A stretch of DNA of 64,000 nt from contig NZ_BAABIA010000005.1 of NCBI RefSeq assembly GCF_039542385.1, positions 372,001-436,000 on the forward strand, given 5' to 3'. The notes below the pieces were generated by a model that was not told the DNA's origin, did not search any database, and was given only the letters and a program-made list of their open reading frames with translations. This DNA comes from Prosthecobacter algae. GTDB taxonomy: Bacteria; Verrucomicrobiota; Verrucomicrobiia; Verrucomicrobiales; Verrucomicrobiaceae. Below, one piece after another: positions 21,505 through 31,453 of the stretch. Position 1 is the stretch's first letter; each line of letters opens with the position of its first letter. The translations under genes were made by a program, and so were the position numbers.

Positions 21505-21966
21505 TCAGTTCCTTTCTTCTGTTATGTCATCAAGCTCTTTGGAAAGCATTTCAAAAAACTTTACAGGGAATAGTAGCCCGCATGTATTGTAGCCCAAATA
21601 AATTATGCGAACCATTTGGGTTTCTTTTGAAATTCGAAACTCCCATTTGTCAAAGTGTTTACTAATGTGTTCTCCGCGAACTTTATGATTTTTATTATCG
21701 GTTGCGTATTCAATTATGGTGTCGCATAACTTTGTTGATGCATCCACACATTCATGAATGTCACCAAAGCTAAAGATAAGACAATCTGAGGTAGGTAGGA
21801 AACTTGGCCGGCTGGCTGCGATTTTTAAGAAAACACAGCGCTTCGATGACTTAATTGCCCAGTCGTATGTTATTTCAGATATCATCTCCTTCTGAGTTAT
21901 CAGAGGCGCACCATATATCTTTTTCGAAAAGAAGAATTCTATAAGTCGTTTCATCTTTTGACGCAT
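21505..21966 (-). CDS. Putative immunity protein to the Rhs C-terminal domain
   Basis: 153 residues with no recognised family. It starts 3 bp after the Rhs stop codon, the usual place for the immunity gene of a polymorphic toxin. Like the Rhs tail, its DNA is more AT-rich than the Rhs core. It is a mixed alpha/beta protein without signal peptide or membrane segment (MKRLIEFFFSKKIYG, then SDCLIFSFGDIHECVD), consistent with a cytoplasmic inhibitor. A start at the internal ATG (21954) is possible. The assignment rests on position. Confidence 0.6.
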   Translation of the reverse strand: MRQKMKRLIEFFFSKKIYGAPLITQKEMISEITYDWAIKSSKRCVFLKIAASRPSFLPTSDCLIFSFGDIHECVDASTKLCDTIIEYATDNKNHKVRGEHISKHFDKWEFRISKETQMVRIIYLGYNTCGLLFPVKFFEMLSKELDDITEERN

Positions 21967-21969
21967 TTT

Positions 21970-24900
21970 TTATGACCAATCAAACGGACCGGTTTCTTGG
22001 TAAGACCACACAGTAGTCCTATTATTTCCTAGCCACCAAGGTGTCTCAAAAGAAATTGCGAAATTTCTAGCCCACTTCAGCCCAGAATAGTCGCAACTAC
22101 CATTGTGGCAGGTGTAGCAACCAAAAATACCTATCGCTCCACTGAGTCTTGCTGAAATACTCGTTTCTAACGCAAATGGTCCTGTAGTGACAGAGAATCC
22201 ACCTCCAATGTCGACGGTTGGTTCTGCAGAACCCGATAAGCATATTTTTGTCTTTTCACTACTGTCACAGGAATTTTTAACCATCGATACCGATCCCTCA
22301 AGCTTGAATTCAAACCCAAATTTAGCACCGATCCAAAAGCTTGCCGAGCTGCCACCAAATTGCCCCGACGCCCCCCATGGAGAGACTGAGACACCCAGTT
22401 TTCCCTCCGTTTTGGCCGTCTCCCACTCCAAGATTCCCGAACCTCCTCCAGGGCATAAGGTGCAGCAACTTTTTCTTTCTGCACTTATAGCTGCATACGA
22501 GAGACTCCATCCTAATTTATTTAGTATTTTACCACTCTTTTTTACTGATAACGGAACCTTCGTCTGTTTCCCGGTTATGGGGCCAAAGCAATCCGCGTCA
22601 GGAACTTCTTCAATCTCTAATCCAAGGTAATCTAACGCATTTACTGACCTATTAAGGGCGTATGTATAAATATTAACACCCCCACTCTCTCCTATCGGGT
22701 CTCTACTTAACCACCGACCTAGTCCTGGTGAATAATAACGGTAGCCATAATTGTAGTACCCTACGCTTAAATCCAGAAACTGCCCTTTAAATCCGAAGTC
22801 CCATTCATAATGACTTGCGGTGCGTGAAATGAAGTCGGAAGTCAGGACGCTGCGTAAGCCAAAGGCGCTGAACTGATAGCGCTCCATCACCGCGCCTTCG
22901 TTGCTCACAACCGAGGTAGGATCGTAGTAGTCCATCAGACACCACAGACGCTCGTCGAGATCAGCCCCCCCACTGTCCCGGTCTCGTAAAATCAACTCGT
23001 CACGATGTCCAGGCCGTGCTCCCCACACATACTGGGCTGCCACAGACGTGCTGCTGCTGGCTTCTGCCAGCCATGAAATGTCTCCCTGGAAGCTGAGCGG
23101 GCGCAATGGCTGCCGCCGCAAAGAAGTTCCGCAGGGGCCCCAGCTGTCGCCATTGTAGAACAGCCCGGCGCCATTGTTATAGAGCGCTGCCCGCTGTTCT
23201 TCATTCAACTCCTGCAAGAAGAATGCCATTTCATCGATGACTCCATTAAAACCTGCCATGGTTTCCACGCTCTCGATGCTGGTAACCCTGCTGGAAGTCG
23301 AAGATTCGGGAATCGATTCGTAACCCAGGCAGAACGGATTGCCGGCGTCGTTTGCATACTCGCCAGCACCGAGACTTTGGCTGCCGGTGGCCAGGTTGAA
23401 GTTAATGCTGACCCCCATGGTTTGGCTGGCAATAATCCAGGCCTGCAGGTGGTACCATTCACCAGTGGAGAAGCTCTGGTAAATACGAACCTCTTTGGTC
23501 CAGCCGCCACCGCTAACACTCAATTGGAAGAGGATGCTGCCTGATTCTTCAAGCAAAATTTGATATTCGTCAGGCTTGCTTACCAACACCTGGGTTCCTG
23601 CCAACGTCTCAGGTTTGAACCAGAAAGAAAAGAACAGGGGATAGTAAGAGCCCGGATTGAAGTCTATTGAAGAGGGGGCGCTGAACCAACCGCTGCCAGA
23701 GCCATACTCGTTGATTCTTCGCCCCCCGAGGCACATCCCGCTGACTGACCCGGCTGTGCCATGCGGGTTAAAGTTCCCGGCACTGCTTCCCCCCATGATA
23801 TTGATCAGTCCGTCCCCTGAGCTCGGCTCGTTGCAACGATAGTATGCTGAGGGCTCCGGAGGGTCCTCCAAGTCGCTGCTTGAAGATGCGGGTGTTTCAT
23901 AGCTTGAAGAATACGGTCCCGTGCTCAGGCTTGACGAATACGGCCAGCCGTAGCTGCTGCTGGAAGGTATCCCCACCGAGCTTGAGGATGACTCGACGGA
24001 GCTGCTGCTGGACCATACCCCTTCGCTGGAAGACGACTCAGCCGGCCCGGCCACTCTTTCCTCAATGCATTTCCATTGGTCGTTGTAGTAGTAGTGGCGC
24101 AGCTCTGCCGCACCCAGCTTCATCACCCGCCTGGACAGGCCATCGTAGGCATGTTGTGAAATGGGGGTGCCGTTCTCCTGCTTCACAGTCATCAGGCGGT
24201 TCCAAGCATCCCATACGAGTGCCTGCGGTGTGCTCCAGGACCCGGCTGCATCTGGCGGAATCAGAAGGGTGTTACCTGCGGGGTCATAGAGTATGCCTTC
24301 GCTGTTGCCGTCAATCTGGGTGATCTGGTTGTCGCGATTATGAACTCGGGTTTGGTCCAGGAGCACATCGCCATCCTCCATTTGCCGCCAGCGCCGCCAG
24401 TTGCCGGTTGCGTCATAATCCCAGTTTTCTGCCCTCGCAGGAATACCTCCGATTGCAGTCTGGTTGATGTTAAGCGTCCCTAACGCCCCGCTTTTGACTT
24501 GTGATAATCCGTCATAGATCCAGGCCTGATCCTGCCCTCCAAGCAGTGCAGCTAGGTTGCGCCTCCACGTCCGGTTGCTCACCCGGTTAAAGCCATACTG
24601 GATGCGGTCCAGCACATTGGCATCGCCCTCCCCTTGAAGCCAGCGCATGTCCACGGTGCGGCCAAAGCGGTCGTAGCCATTGTAAGCGTCTCCCGCGTCA
24701 CCGGCCGGGGCCAGGGCGGCTTTGCGGTAGCTCAGGCGGACTGAGGGCTGCGGATAGGCGATCTCCACGCAGCGGCCAGAACCTATGTAGGTATAGCGGC
24801 AGGTGTCTTCATCTTCACTGGCGGATTTCAGGGCACGGACTCGGCTAAGTTTGTCATCGACCTCGCCATCAGGACCGTAGTCATAGTCAAGGAGGCGCAG

Positions 24901-27900
24901 GCCGTCCGGGTAAATCATGTATTGTCGTCGGGCAGAGTTACTCCAGCCCGTCTCGTTTTTGTAGAGGACTGATGGCGTCTCAGGAGTGACCGGCCCGGAA
25001 TGCGCCTGCCTATCTGCGGACAGGTTGGCCAGCTCATCATATTCAAAGGCGACTTCATTGAGCAGACTCCCTTGTCCGGGCACGGGGTCATTGTAACTGG
25101 TGACCGAGGCTCTGAGGAGCCGTTTGCTGTCATAAGCCGTCTGAAGACGGCGAACGGTGTCGTTGATGCCTGCGGCCAAAGCCGTAGCCCGGTCCTGGGT
25201 AGGTCGGCCCATTTGATCGTAATCATAGGCATGCACAGTGCCGTTAGGATCTTTCATCTCAATGATTTGTCCCTGACGGTTGTAACCGTATTGGATGCGC
25301 TGAGCACCCGAACTCAATTCCCCGCAAGCATACACCACTCCTGCCCCACTAGGAAAGATTTTAATTCGCAGCAAGTCGCTACGCGCCACTTTGGAATCAG
25401 CCAGAGTCGTACCAAATTCCCACCGGGTGACTTGGTCCCCTGTTTCTGCATTGCGCAATGTCAGGCGGGACAAGCCGCCATCCGGAGCGTAGGCGTATTG
25501 CGTGGTCCGGTTGGCATCGGGACTGTCTGCGCCCAAACCTGCCTTGAAGTTTTCCACAAGCCGGATTCGGCGGCCAGCCGCATCATTCTGCCAACGGGTT
25601 TCGATGCCGTCAGCCGTCACCGTAGTATTGGCTTCGCCATCTTCTTTGTAGTGGGTCGAACTGACCAGAACAACATCCGACCGGGCCGGCACTACATCCG
25701 GGCGGCTGAGCAGCATACCACCGTTCGTCCCGTAGTCTGCTGTCGCCACTGGTCTGCCCGCCCCGTCGAACCATTGGGCTTGATAGCTTCGCCGAGCTTT
25801 CGGTGACGGACCTTCAGGACCATGCAACGGTCCGTTCCCTATAGCGTCATCGAAGCGCTGCCACGACGTGGTCATGATCTCCTCCGATGCCTCGTTCCAG
25901 GTAGTGCGTATCTGTTCGACAACAACCAAATCCTCCAGTTCTGCTTCCACCCCGCGACTAAAGGCTCCGGTGCCAAATCCGAACATGGAAGCCCCTCCTG
26001 AACCGGGGCCATACCAGGAGAACTGGAAAGTCGTCGTGACCCCCGGTTCTCCGGCTTCCGGAAAGACTTCCTCTGAGGCCAGAGGATGAATGGACACGCC
26101 GTCCACCGTGTGGGTGACATAAGTGACTTTTCGGGTCATCACGTACACCCCGTCCTCACCTTTCTGGACGCCTTCCGACTCCAGATAACCAGCCACGGCC
26201 CCGTTTGTCGGGTTGGTCATGCCGTAGTAGGTTTTGATTTTGATCAGTCCCTGGTTGCTCTTGAGGTTGACCACCAGGTTGGGATTTTCTTCGTCTGGCT
26301 CTACGACGCCGGCGACGGCCGAAGGCCAGGCTCGAAGGTCCAGACGTCCTTCATCATTGTAATGAAAGTAGTTACACCATTGTTTTGCTCCGGCCTCTAT
26401 CCGGTTGAGGATGGAACGACCTGCCCGGTTGGCAAATATGGTAATGATGGTGCCATCCGGATTGGTCTCGGTCGTTTTGGAGTACCAGGAATTGTAGTCT
26501 TCGTAGCCTGGATCGTCAGGGTTGGTCTGGTAGGCAAACAGGTAGGTGCGTCGTCCTCCGCGAAGGTCCTCCCGCACTACCCTTCGCGAAGCGTCGTAGC
26601 GGAAATGCTTGTCGGCGTAGGCTGCCCATTCGGTATCTGAAGAGCTCAGCGGATCGAGGCCCGAGGCAACCATTCGTGCGTAGCTCTCTGGCCCGAGTTC
26701 GTATTTGAGACCATGGGTGCAGCCGCCGGGTGCATTGGTCGTGTAGTAACGGTATGCTTGTCGGCGCAGCGTCTGCCAGGCTGAGGACAAGGTATTGTAT
26801 TCACGGATGGTCACCTGCTGCAAATCGCGGCTTAATCCCCCGGCCTGCCCCTCGCTATAATACCGGTAGATGACCTGGCGAACTGGAACTCCGTTGATCT
26901 CCAGCGTGACACGCTCCAACTGGCCTGCATTGGGTCCGGCTTCATCGCCGAGATAGCTGTAAACAAAGTCGTTGTTTTGAGACCCGTCCGTCTGGTTCAT
27001 TCGCACCATCTGGAAGAGCTCGTTGTACTGCATGGCGATTACCAGGCCACCGGCATCCACAAAACTTTGCAGCCTCCCTTGCAGCATTGCCGGGATTTCT
27101 ACGCTGGTGTCAAAATACACGAAGCTCTGGCCTTCGGGTGTCGTCAAAACATAACGATGATTAATTTCATCGTGAACCAGGCTGTTCTTGAATCCGAACA
27201 TGGGCAGCCATCCACCAAGACCATCGGGCTGGAACCACAGGCTGGAATTTGCCCCCCGTGTGGCAATTATGCAGTCACCGTTTTCACCGGCGTCGAATAC
27301 CAGATTGGAAAGCTGGCGGACCAGCCAGAGATTGCCGTTCTGGGCCGGGCTTTCTCCTGCCAGCAGATTGCCGTATGATCGTGAATGCGCCCATCCGGCG
27401 AAGCCCCAGGTAGAAAGGTCAGTTTCCTCCAGGACTATCTGTCCGTTTGAATAACGAACAGGCCCCTGCGAAACCGGACAGGTTTCTTCGTCCCCCTCTG
27501 CCGGGCACTCGCAAGGAGGAGTGATGGTACCGCTATAGCTTTCGCTTGCCCAAGAATGAAAAGACGACGAGGAATCGTCTTCCGACGACGACGACCCCAT
27601 GCTTGACGAACTGGGGAACATCAAGCTCGAAGAAAACGGCGGAATCGATTCAATTGAGCTGCTCGAACTGCTATCGGAACCGCTCGAGCTGGAACTCGAA
27701 CTATAGCTGACGCTTTCCTCGACAGAAGATGAACTAGGATCCTCGCTGGAATTGCTAGAACGGAAGCTCGAACTGGAACTCTCGCTTTGGAGCTCTGAAG
27801 AGGAGCTCTGTGAGGCGGAGCTCATATCTTCGGAACTGAAGGGGATCGAACTTGATGAACTGGAACTCGACCCAGGTTCCTCAGAGCTCGGTTCCGAGGA

Positions 27901-29469
27901 CGAAGATGTGCTGGGGGGCGCATAGGCCAGATACCTCATCACCTCACGGCCCAGATTGTCGTAGGTTAGAAGGGTTATCGCCTCACTTCCCGGTTTGATC
28001 TCCTTGATGAGATTGCCGTCTGAATCATACCATTTTTGTCCAACCAAGGCCACCCAGTTGCTGCCGTCTTCAGGATCTACCGCATACTTCTCCTCCCGGT
28101 AAATCCGGCCTTGATTGTCAAAATACCATCTCTGACGCCCGGTCAGATTTTCAGGCGCTACGGCCGTGTGATAGGTATCCACACCGGTGACACGGTCCAG
28201 GTTGTCGTAAAGGTTCCTCGAAATGAACAGATGACTGCCATCGCTGGTTAGCGTGTCCACTCTCCGCCCGCGAAAGTCATAGGTGTGTTCAACACTGCGG
28301 TCATTCTCAGAGTCGCTGTCTACAGGCTTTGTTTCTTTCGTCAGCAGACCATCCCCACCGCTTTGGCCGCCGTCGTACTCGTTTTCCAGAACGACCACCA
28401 TGTTATTGCCGAGGGTTCCGCCCCCGGCTGGGTCCGTATCTGTGGCACCTGCATCACAGGTCCCGACCCACCGGCTAGTTACCAGATCGCGTGCGTCGAA
28501 AACGGTCCGCGAAATGGTTCCGCCAGGACTCACAACCCGGTTTTCCCTGCCCATGGAATCATAGCCATAACAGGTCTCGTTGAAATTGATGTTCCTCTCT
28601 CCGTCTCCGCTTTCAGGCAAGCAATGATAAACCCGGAGGGATAGCAACTGCCCCCACCCATCATAAATCTGCCGTGTCCATTTGTTCCATCGTTTGCGGG
28701 GGAAAGTCTCGGCATAAGACAGGGGGCCGGTGTCTGCGACACGGGTGGCCTCGATCTCGTCAGTGATACGCCCTGCATCATCGCGGCATGTGATTCTGAC
28801 CGAGCCCACCGTCACAAACGTGTAATCTGGGCCGTCTCCTCGTGCATAACCGGTCGTTTTCAAGACCTGTCGCAAATCGTCCCGGTAAACGGTATAATCT
28901 ACTTTTCGCACCATGAGGGCCTCCACCGTGGATTCGTCAACGCGCACCTGGGCCTCATGTACCGGACCAAACTCCCTCAAAACCCGCCCATGGTTGTCAC
29001 ACTCATAATCAGTCACAAGGTTTTGTTGACCATCTGAGAGCGCCTGCAAGGCCATCTCAGCTCCTGACTCTGGAGGAGGGCTGGCATCACTCACCCGCCT
29101 GACAACCGCCCCTGTCGCATTGTTGTAGCCGATCAGCGTGATATTCCCGCGCGGATTGATGGTCTCTGAACGGCGTCCGTAGGTATCCAGCGTCTCCTGC
29201 TTCTGATATTGCTCTCCAGTGCCGTTTTGTTCAGGTGGAACCACGGGCAACGAAGTCGCTTTCTCTTTTGGCTGGAAGGTCGGCGGCCCTTCACTGGAAA
29301 GGCTTGATGAGGAGGACTGCAGACTGGAGCTGCTTGAAGAATAGGGCAAAGATGAAGACGAATACGGAAGCGACGATGAAGAGTCGGGAATTGAAGACGA
29401 CGAAGGAACTTCAGAGGACGATGATTGAGGCTCGGAAGAGGAGTAATAGACTTCGGAAGAAGAGCTCAT
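21970..29469 (-). CDS. Giant Rhs/YD-repeat protein with poly-serine linkers, LamG-like domain and unrecognised C-terminal domain
   Basis: 2499 residues. Poly-Ser/Glu tracts lie at about 1-60, 518-646 and 1806-1870; an N-terminal YD-repeat block (about 60-515), the main Rhs/YD shell (about 660-1800), a LamG/concanavalin-like domain (about 1875-2085) and the Rhs core end (YYSPGLGRWLSRDPIGESGG, about 2247-2270) follow. The last 216 residues after DYLGL form a Gly/Ser- and Cys-rich domain (CCTLCPGGGSG, FGCYTCHNGSC) that is not a recognised toxin. Rhs shells enclose a variable C-terminal toxin used against neighbouring cells. No signal peptide or PAAR domain is seen, and a TAG stop lies 12 codons upstream of the ATG, so the export route is unclear. 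AT-richness of the tail and the immunity gene suggests a swapped cassette. Confidence 0.88.
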   Translation of the reverse strand: MSSSSEVYYSSSEPQSSSSEVPSSSSIPDSSSSLPYSSSSLPYSSSSSSLQSSSSSLSSEGPPTFQPKEKATSLPVVPPEQNGTGEQYQKQETLDTYGRRSETINPRGNITLIGYNNATGAVVRRVSDASPPPESGAEMALQALSDGQQNLVTDYECDNHGRVLREFGPVHEAQVRVDESTVEALMVRKVDYTVYRDDLRQVLKTTGYARGDGPDYTFVTVGSVRITCRDDAGRITDEIEATRVADTGPLSYAETFPRKRWNKWTRQIYDGWGQLLSLRVYHCLPESGDGERNINFNETCYGYDSMGRENRVVSPGGTISRTVFDARDLVTSRWVGTCDAGATDTDPAGGGTLGNNMVVVLENEYDGGQSGGDGLLTKETKPVDSDSENDRSVEHTYDFRGRRVDTLTSDGSHLFISRNLYDNLDRVTGVDTYHTAVAPENLTGRQRWYFDNQGRIYREEKYAVDPEDGSNWVALVGQKWYDSDGNLIKEIKPGSEAITLLTYDNLGREVMRYLAYAPPSTSSSSEPSSEEPGSSSSSSSSIPFSSEDMSSASQSSSSELQSESSSSSFRSSNSSEDPSSSSVEESVSYSSSSSSSGSDSSSSSSIESIPPFSSSLMFPSSSSMGSSSSEDDSSSSFHSWASESYSGTITPPCECPAEGDEETCPVSQGPVRYSNGQIVLEETDLSTWGFAGWAHSRSYGNLLAGESPAQNGNLWLVRQLSNLVFDAGENGDCIIATRGANSSLWFQPDGLGGWLPMFGFKNSLVHDEINHRYVLTTPEGQSFVYFDTSVEIPAMLQGRLQSFVDAGGLVIAMQYNELFQMVRMNQTDGSQNNDFVYSYLGDEAGPNAGQLERVTLEINGVPVRQVIYRYYSEGQAGGLSRDLQQVTIREYNTLSSAWQTLRRQAYRYYTTNAPGGCTHGLKYELGPESYARMVASGLDPLSSSDTEWAAYADKHFRYDASRRVVREDLRGGRRTYLFAYQTNPDDPGYEDYNSWYSKTTETNPDGTIITIFANRAGRSILNRIEAGAKQWCNYFHYNDEGRLDLRAWPSAVAGVVEPDEENPNLVVNLKSNQGLIKIKTYYGMTNPTNGAVAGYLESEGVQKGEDGVYVMTRKVTYVTHTVDGVSIHPLASEEVFPEAGEPGVTTTFQFSWYGPGSGGASMFGFGTGAFSRGVEAELEDLVVVEQIRTTWNEASEEIMTTSWQRFDDAIGNGPLHGPEGPSPKARRSYQAQWFDGAGRPVATADYGTNGGMLLSRPDVVPARSDVVLVSSTHYKEDGEANTTVTADGIETRWQNDAAGRRIRLVENFKAGLGADSPDANRTTQYAYAPDGGLSRLTLRNAETGDQVTRWEFGTTLADSKVARSDLLRIKIFPSGAGVVYACGELSSGAQRIQYGYNRQGQIIEMKDPNGTVHAYDYDQMGRPTQDRATALAAGINDTVRRLQTAYDSKRLLRASVTSYNDPVPGQGSLLNEVAFEYDELANLSADRQAHSGPVTPETPSVLYKNETGWSNSARRQYMIYPDGLRLLDYDYGPDGEVDDKLSRVRALKSASEDEDTCRYTYIGSGRCVEIAYPQPSVRLSYRKAALAPAGDAGDAYNGYDRFGRTVDMRWLQGEGDANVLDRIQYGFNRVSNRTWRRNLAALLGGQDQAWIYDGLSQVKSGALGTLNINQTAIGGIPARAENWDYDATGNWRRWRQMEDGDVLLDQTRVHNRDNQITQIDGNSEGILYDPAGNTLLIPPDAAGSWSTPQALVWDAWNRLMTVKQENGTPISQHAYDGLSRRVMKLGAAELRHYYYNDQWKCIEERVAGPAESSSSEGVWSSSSSVESSSSSVGIPSSSSYGWPYSSSLSTGPYSSSYETPASSSSDLEDPPEPSAYYRCNEPSSGDGLINIMGGSSAGNFNPHGTAGSVSGMCLGGRRINEYGSGSGWFSAPSSIDFNPGSYYPLFFSFWFKPETLAGTQVLVSKPDEYQILLEESGSILFQLSVSGGGWTKEVRIYQSFSTGEWYHLQAWIIASQTMGVSINFNLATGSQSLGAGEYANDAGNPFCLGYESIPESSTSSRVTSIESVETMAGFNGVIDEMAFFLQELNEEQRAALYNNGAGLFYNGDSWGPCGTSLRRQPLRPLSFQGDISWLAEASSSTSVAAQYVWGARPGHRDELILRDRDSGGADLDERLWCLMDYYDPTSVVSNEGAVMERYQFSAFGLRSVLTSDFISRTASHYEWDFGFKGQFLDLSVGYYNYGYRYYSPGLGRWLSRDPIGESGGVNIYTYALNRSVNALDYLGLEIEEVPDADCFGPITGKQTKVPLSVKKSGKILNKLGWSLSYAAISAERKSCCTLCPGGGSGILEWETAKTEGKLGVSVSPWGASGQFGGSSASFWIGAKFGFEFKLEGSVSMVKNSCDSSEKTKICLSGSAEPTVDIGGGFSVTTGPFALETSISARLSGAIGIFGCYTCHNGSCDYSGLKWARNFAISFETPWWLGNNRTTVWSYQETGPFDWS

Positions 29470-29509
29470 GGTCTGGTCAGATGGATAGGTGAAAGTGGGC
29501 TAGGGTCGT

Positions 29510-31438
29510 TTACTTGACGAAGTAGGTGAGCATCAGCGAATTGCGCTGCTCTCCGGGGCCAATCGGAACATCCGTTCCGTGATAGCTCTTTTTGTTAACC
29601 ACGAACGCATGGCCTGCCCCTGGCAGGAAGTCCATCTGTCGGACCTTAACCTTTTGGGCACCAGAAACGCAATAGTAGGTGGTCCCCCAATCTTTCGCTC
29701 CCCCCCCCCGAGGAGGCAGGTAAAACTGAACCGCGATGGCCTTTTGGAGGATGTCGGAATGAATTCCGATTTTGTCGCCTTCCAGGTGCCGGACCAGTTC
29801 CAGTTTAGGCTGTAGAACCAAGGTGTTAAAATCCTTGCCGAACCGCTGGTGCAAGGCATTTCTGAAAACGGTCCTAAAAGCCTGCTCAACCTGACGGTTC
29901 AGCAACACAGCGCGAACTGCGGACCATACGGCTTGCTGTTTGGCCGTGAGCCCGGCAATCTCCTGCCCGGAAAAGGCAAAGCGCAGCCTGGCATAGGTGC
30001 CATCGTTGCGCAGTGCATCTGCATGTTGAAGTTCATGATAGTGTTTGCTGTCAGGCAAATGTTCCATCAGCTCCCCGTAGGTCTGGTCGGCAAAGCAGTG
30101 ACGAAGCTCCAGGTGATCAAAGGGGTCTGACTGCAGAGGGCAGCGTCGTACGACATTGGTAAGATGCTGCAGCATCTGAGTTTGATCGAGCAGGCCTTTC
30201 AACTGCGGCAGATTGCTAACCGCTACGACTGTCTTCGCCGCAGTCTCAGCCTTCTTGGGAGGGGCATTTTTGTGAAGCGGAGTCTGCTTTTTTTGCGACG
30301 CCTCTTTCTGAGCTTTGTAGCGGTCCACATACATTCCTTCGGTAGTGGCGCTGCAGTCAACTTCAGCGAGCCTCAATTCCTCATCCAGGTCAGCCATTGG
30401 AAAGGCTTCCAATTGGCTCCGAGGATTGCAGTTAAATACCCGGAATCCTGACGCCAGAAAATGTGGCTGCAATTCCTCGAAAAAGCCCCTGAGAATGCGG
30501 TAGCTGTTGAGGTTGTTGTTGATCGCGTGGTTCGTCCTTCCCTCGGCGAACCAATAACGGTTCTTCTCATCCATATGGAAGTCGCAGCCCAACAAACAGA
30601 CTTTGCGAAAACCCAGCAGGAAAGCGATTCTAAGTGCTGCAAGCATGACCGACCGCCCCCCGCCCCGCTTGGAGTGGTTTCCCCAGTTGATGGTGTCCTC
30701 ATGCAGCCATTGTTCTGCGTGGAAGGCTTCGTTCCGGCGGTAACCAAACACACTGGGAAAATCTTTGACCCGCCAGTCTGAAAACCTGTTTTCCTTCACA
30801 TCCCAGATTGGCTTCTCAAAGTGCGACATCGGGATAACCTTGGTGATCGTCGGGTCAGCCCAAATGGACCGTAAAAAGCGTGTTGGATCATCCACCGAAG
30901 TCCAGAAGTTCGGACGGAAGGCATGCGCACCGTTATTGACCCCCATGGTGCAAATGCCCTGTCTTTTCAGACGCGACCAGTCAAAACCCGCAAGGCTTCC
31001 TCCATTGAGAACCAGAAAGAGGGTCTGGCCGGCGTAGAGATCCACCAAGTCCGCATTCATGCCATTGCTCCTGAAAAACATGGGCGTGTTCCGGACACGG
31101 CTGGTGGCTAGAGCCCCTGTGCCCCGTTCGCCATTCCATTGCAGGGTATTAAAATCGTTCCGGTCAACAAACTCGTCCTTGGAATGACCATTTCTGCCCG
31201 GGTGACGCGTGATGATCTCCAGATCAAATCCAGCAGCCAGATCAATCCGGTTTTGGAGAAGCCTGCGGCCCAGCTCACTGGCCGGGTTGCCGACTTCGAT
31301 CATCCGCCCGGACTGCCGGACTCTGGCCAGCACCTCCCGGCCATGGCAGCTGCGGATAGAATCCAACAGTTGGGGTTCATCATTCTGCCAGCGGACATTT
31401 TTCCAACGTAAGATGTGACTATTGTAAGAGGGGTCCAT
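29510..31438 (-). CDS. Sialyltransferase/DUF115-like domain fused to a 2OG-Fe(II) oxygenase
   Basis: 642 residues in two parts. Residues about 130-370 resemble the Cst-I/DUF115 type of nucleotide-sugar transferase fold: TLFLVLNGGSLAGFDWSRL, GVNNGAHAFRPNFWTSVDDP, KVCLLGCDFHMDE. After a Lys/Pro-rich linker (about 385-415) the C-terminal domain has the 2OG-Fe(II) oxygenase pattern: HxD in GIHSDILQ, a distal His in KSYHGTDVP, and Arg in GEQRNSLML. It may install and oxidise a sugar or peptide group on a surface polymer (inference). A C10 run at 29700-29709 (G10 in the coding strand) is a slippage hotspot. The stop lies about 40 bp before the Rhs start. Confidence 0.7.
   Translation of the reverse strand: MDPSYNSHILRWKNVRWQNDEPQLLDSIRSCHGREVLARVRQSGRMIEVGNPASELGRRLLQNRIDLAAGFDLEIITRHPGRNGHSKDEFVDRNDFNTLQWNGERGTGALATSRVRNTPMFFRSNGMNADLVDLYAGQTLFLVLNGGSLAGFDWSRLKRQGICTMGVNNGAHAFRPNFWTSVDDPTRFLRSIWADPTITKVIPMSHFEKPIWDVKENRFSDWRVKDFPSVFGYRRNEAFHAEQWLHEDTINWGNHSKRGGGRSVMLAALRIAFLLGFRKVCLLGCDFHMDEKNRYWFAEGRTNHAINNNLNSYRILRGFFEELQPHFLASGFRVFNCNPRSQLEAFPMADLDEELRLAEVDCSATTEGMYVDRYKAQKEASQKKQTPLHKNAPPKKAETAAKTVVAVSNLPQLKGLLDQTQMLQHLTNVVRRCPLQSDPFDHLELRHCFADQTYGELMEHLPDSKHYHELQHADALRNDGTYARLRFAFSGQEIAGLTAKQQAVWSAVRAVLLNRQVEQAFRTVFRNALHQRFGKDFNTLVLQPKLELVRHLEGDKIGIHSDILQKAIAVQFYLPPRGGGAKDWGTTYYCVSGAQKVKVRQMDFLPGAGHAFVVNKKSYHGTDVPIGPGEQRNSLMLTYFVK
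29700..29709. repeat. Homopolymer C10 (G10 in the coding strand) inside the fusion gene
   Basis: A ten-base run within codons for PRGGGA just after the HxD motif of the oxygenase domain. Loss or gain of one base would truncate the last 70 residues, including the distal His and Arg. Confidence 0.9.
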
Positions 31439-31453
31439 AATGTCTGTCGAAAG

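Noticed and set aside
21970..29469. Serine-codon repeats as a CRISPR or tandem DNA array
   Set aside because: Units are irregular and stay in frame as Ser/Glu codons; there is no constant repeat with unique spacers.
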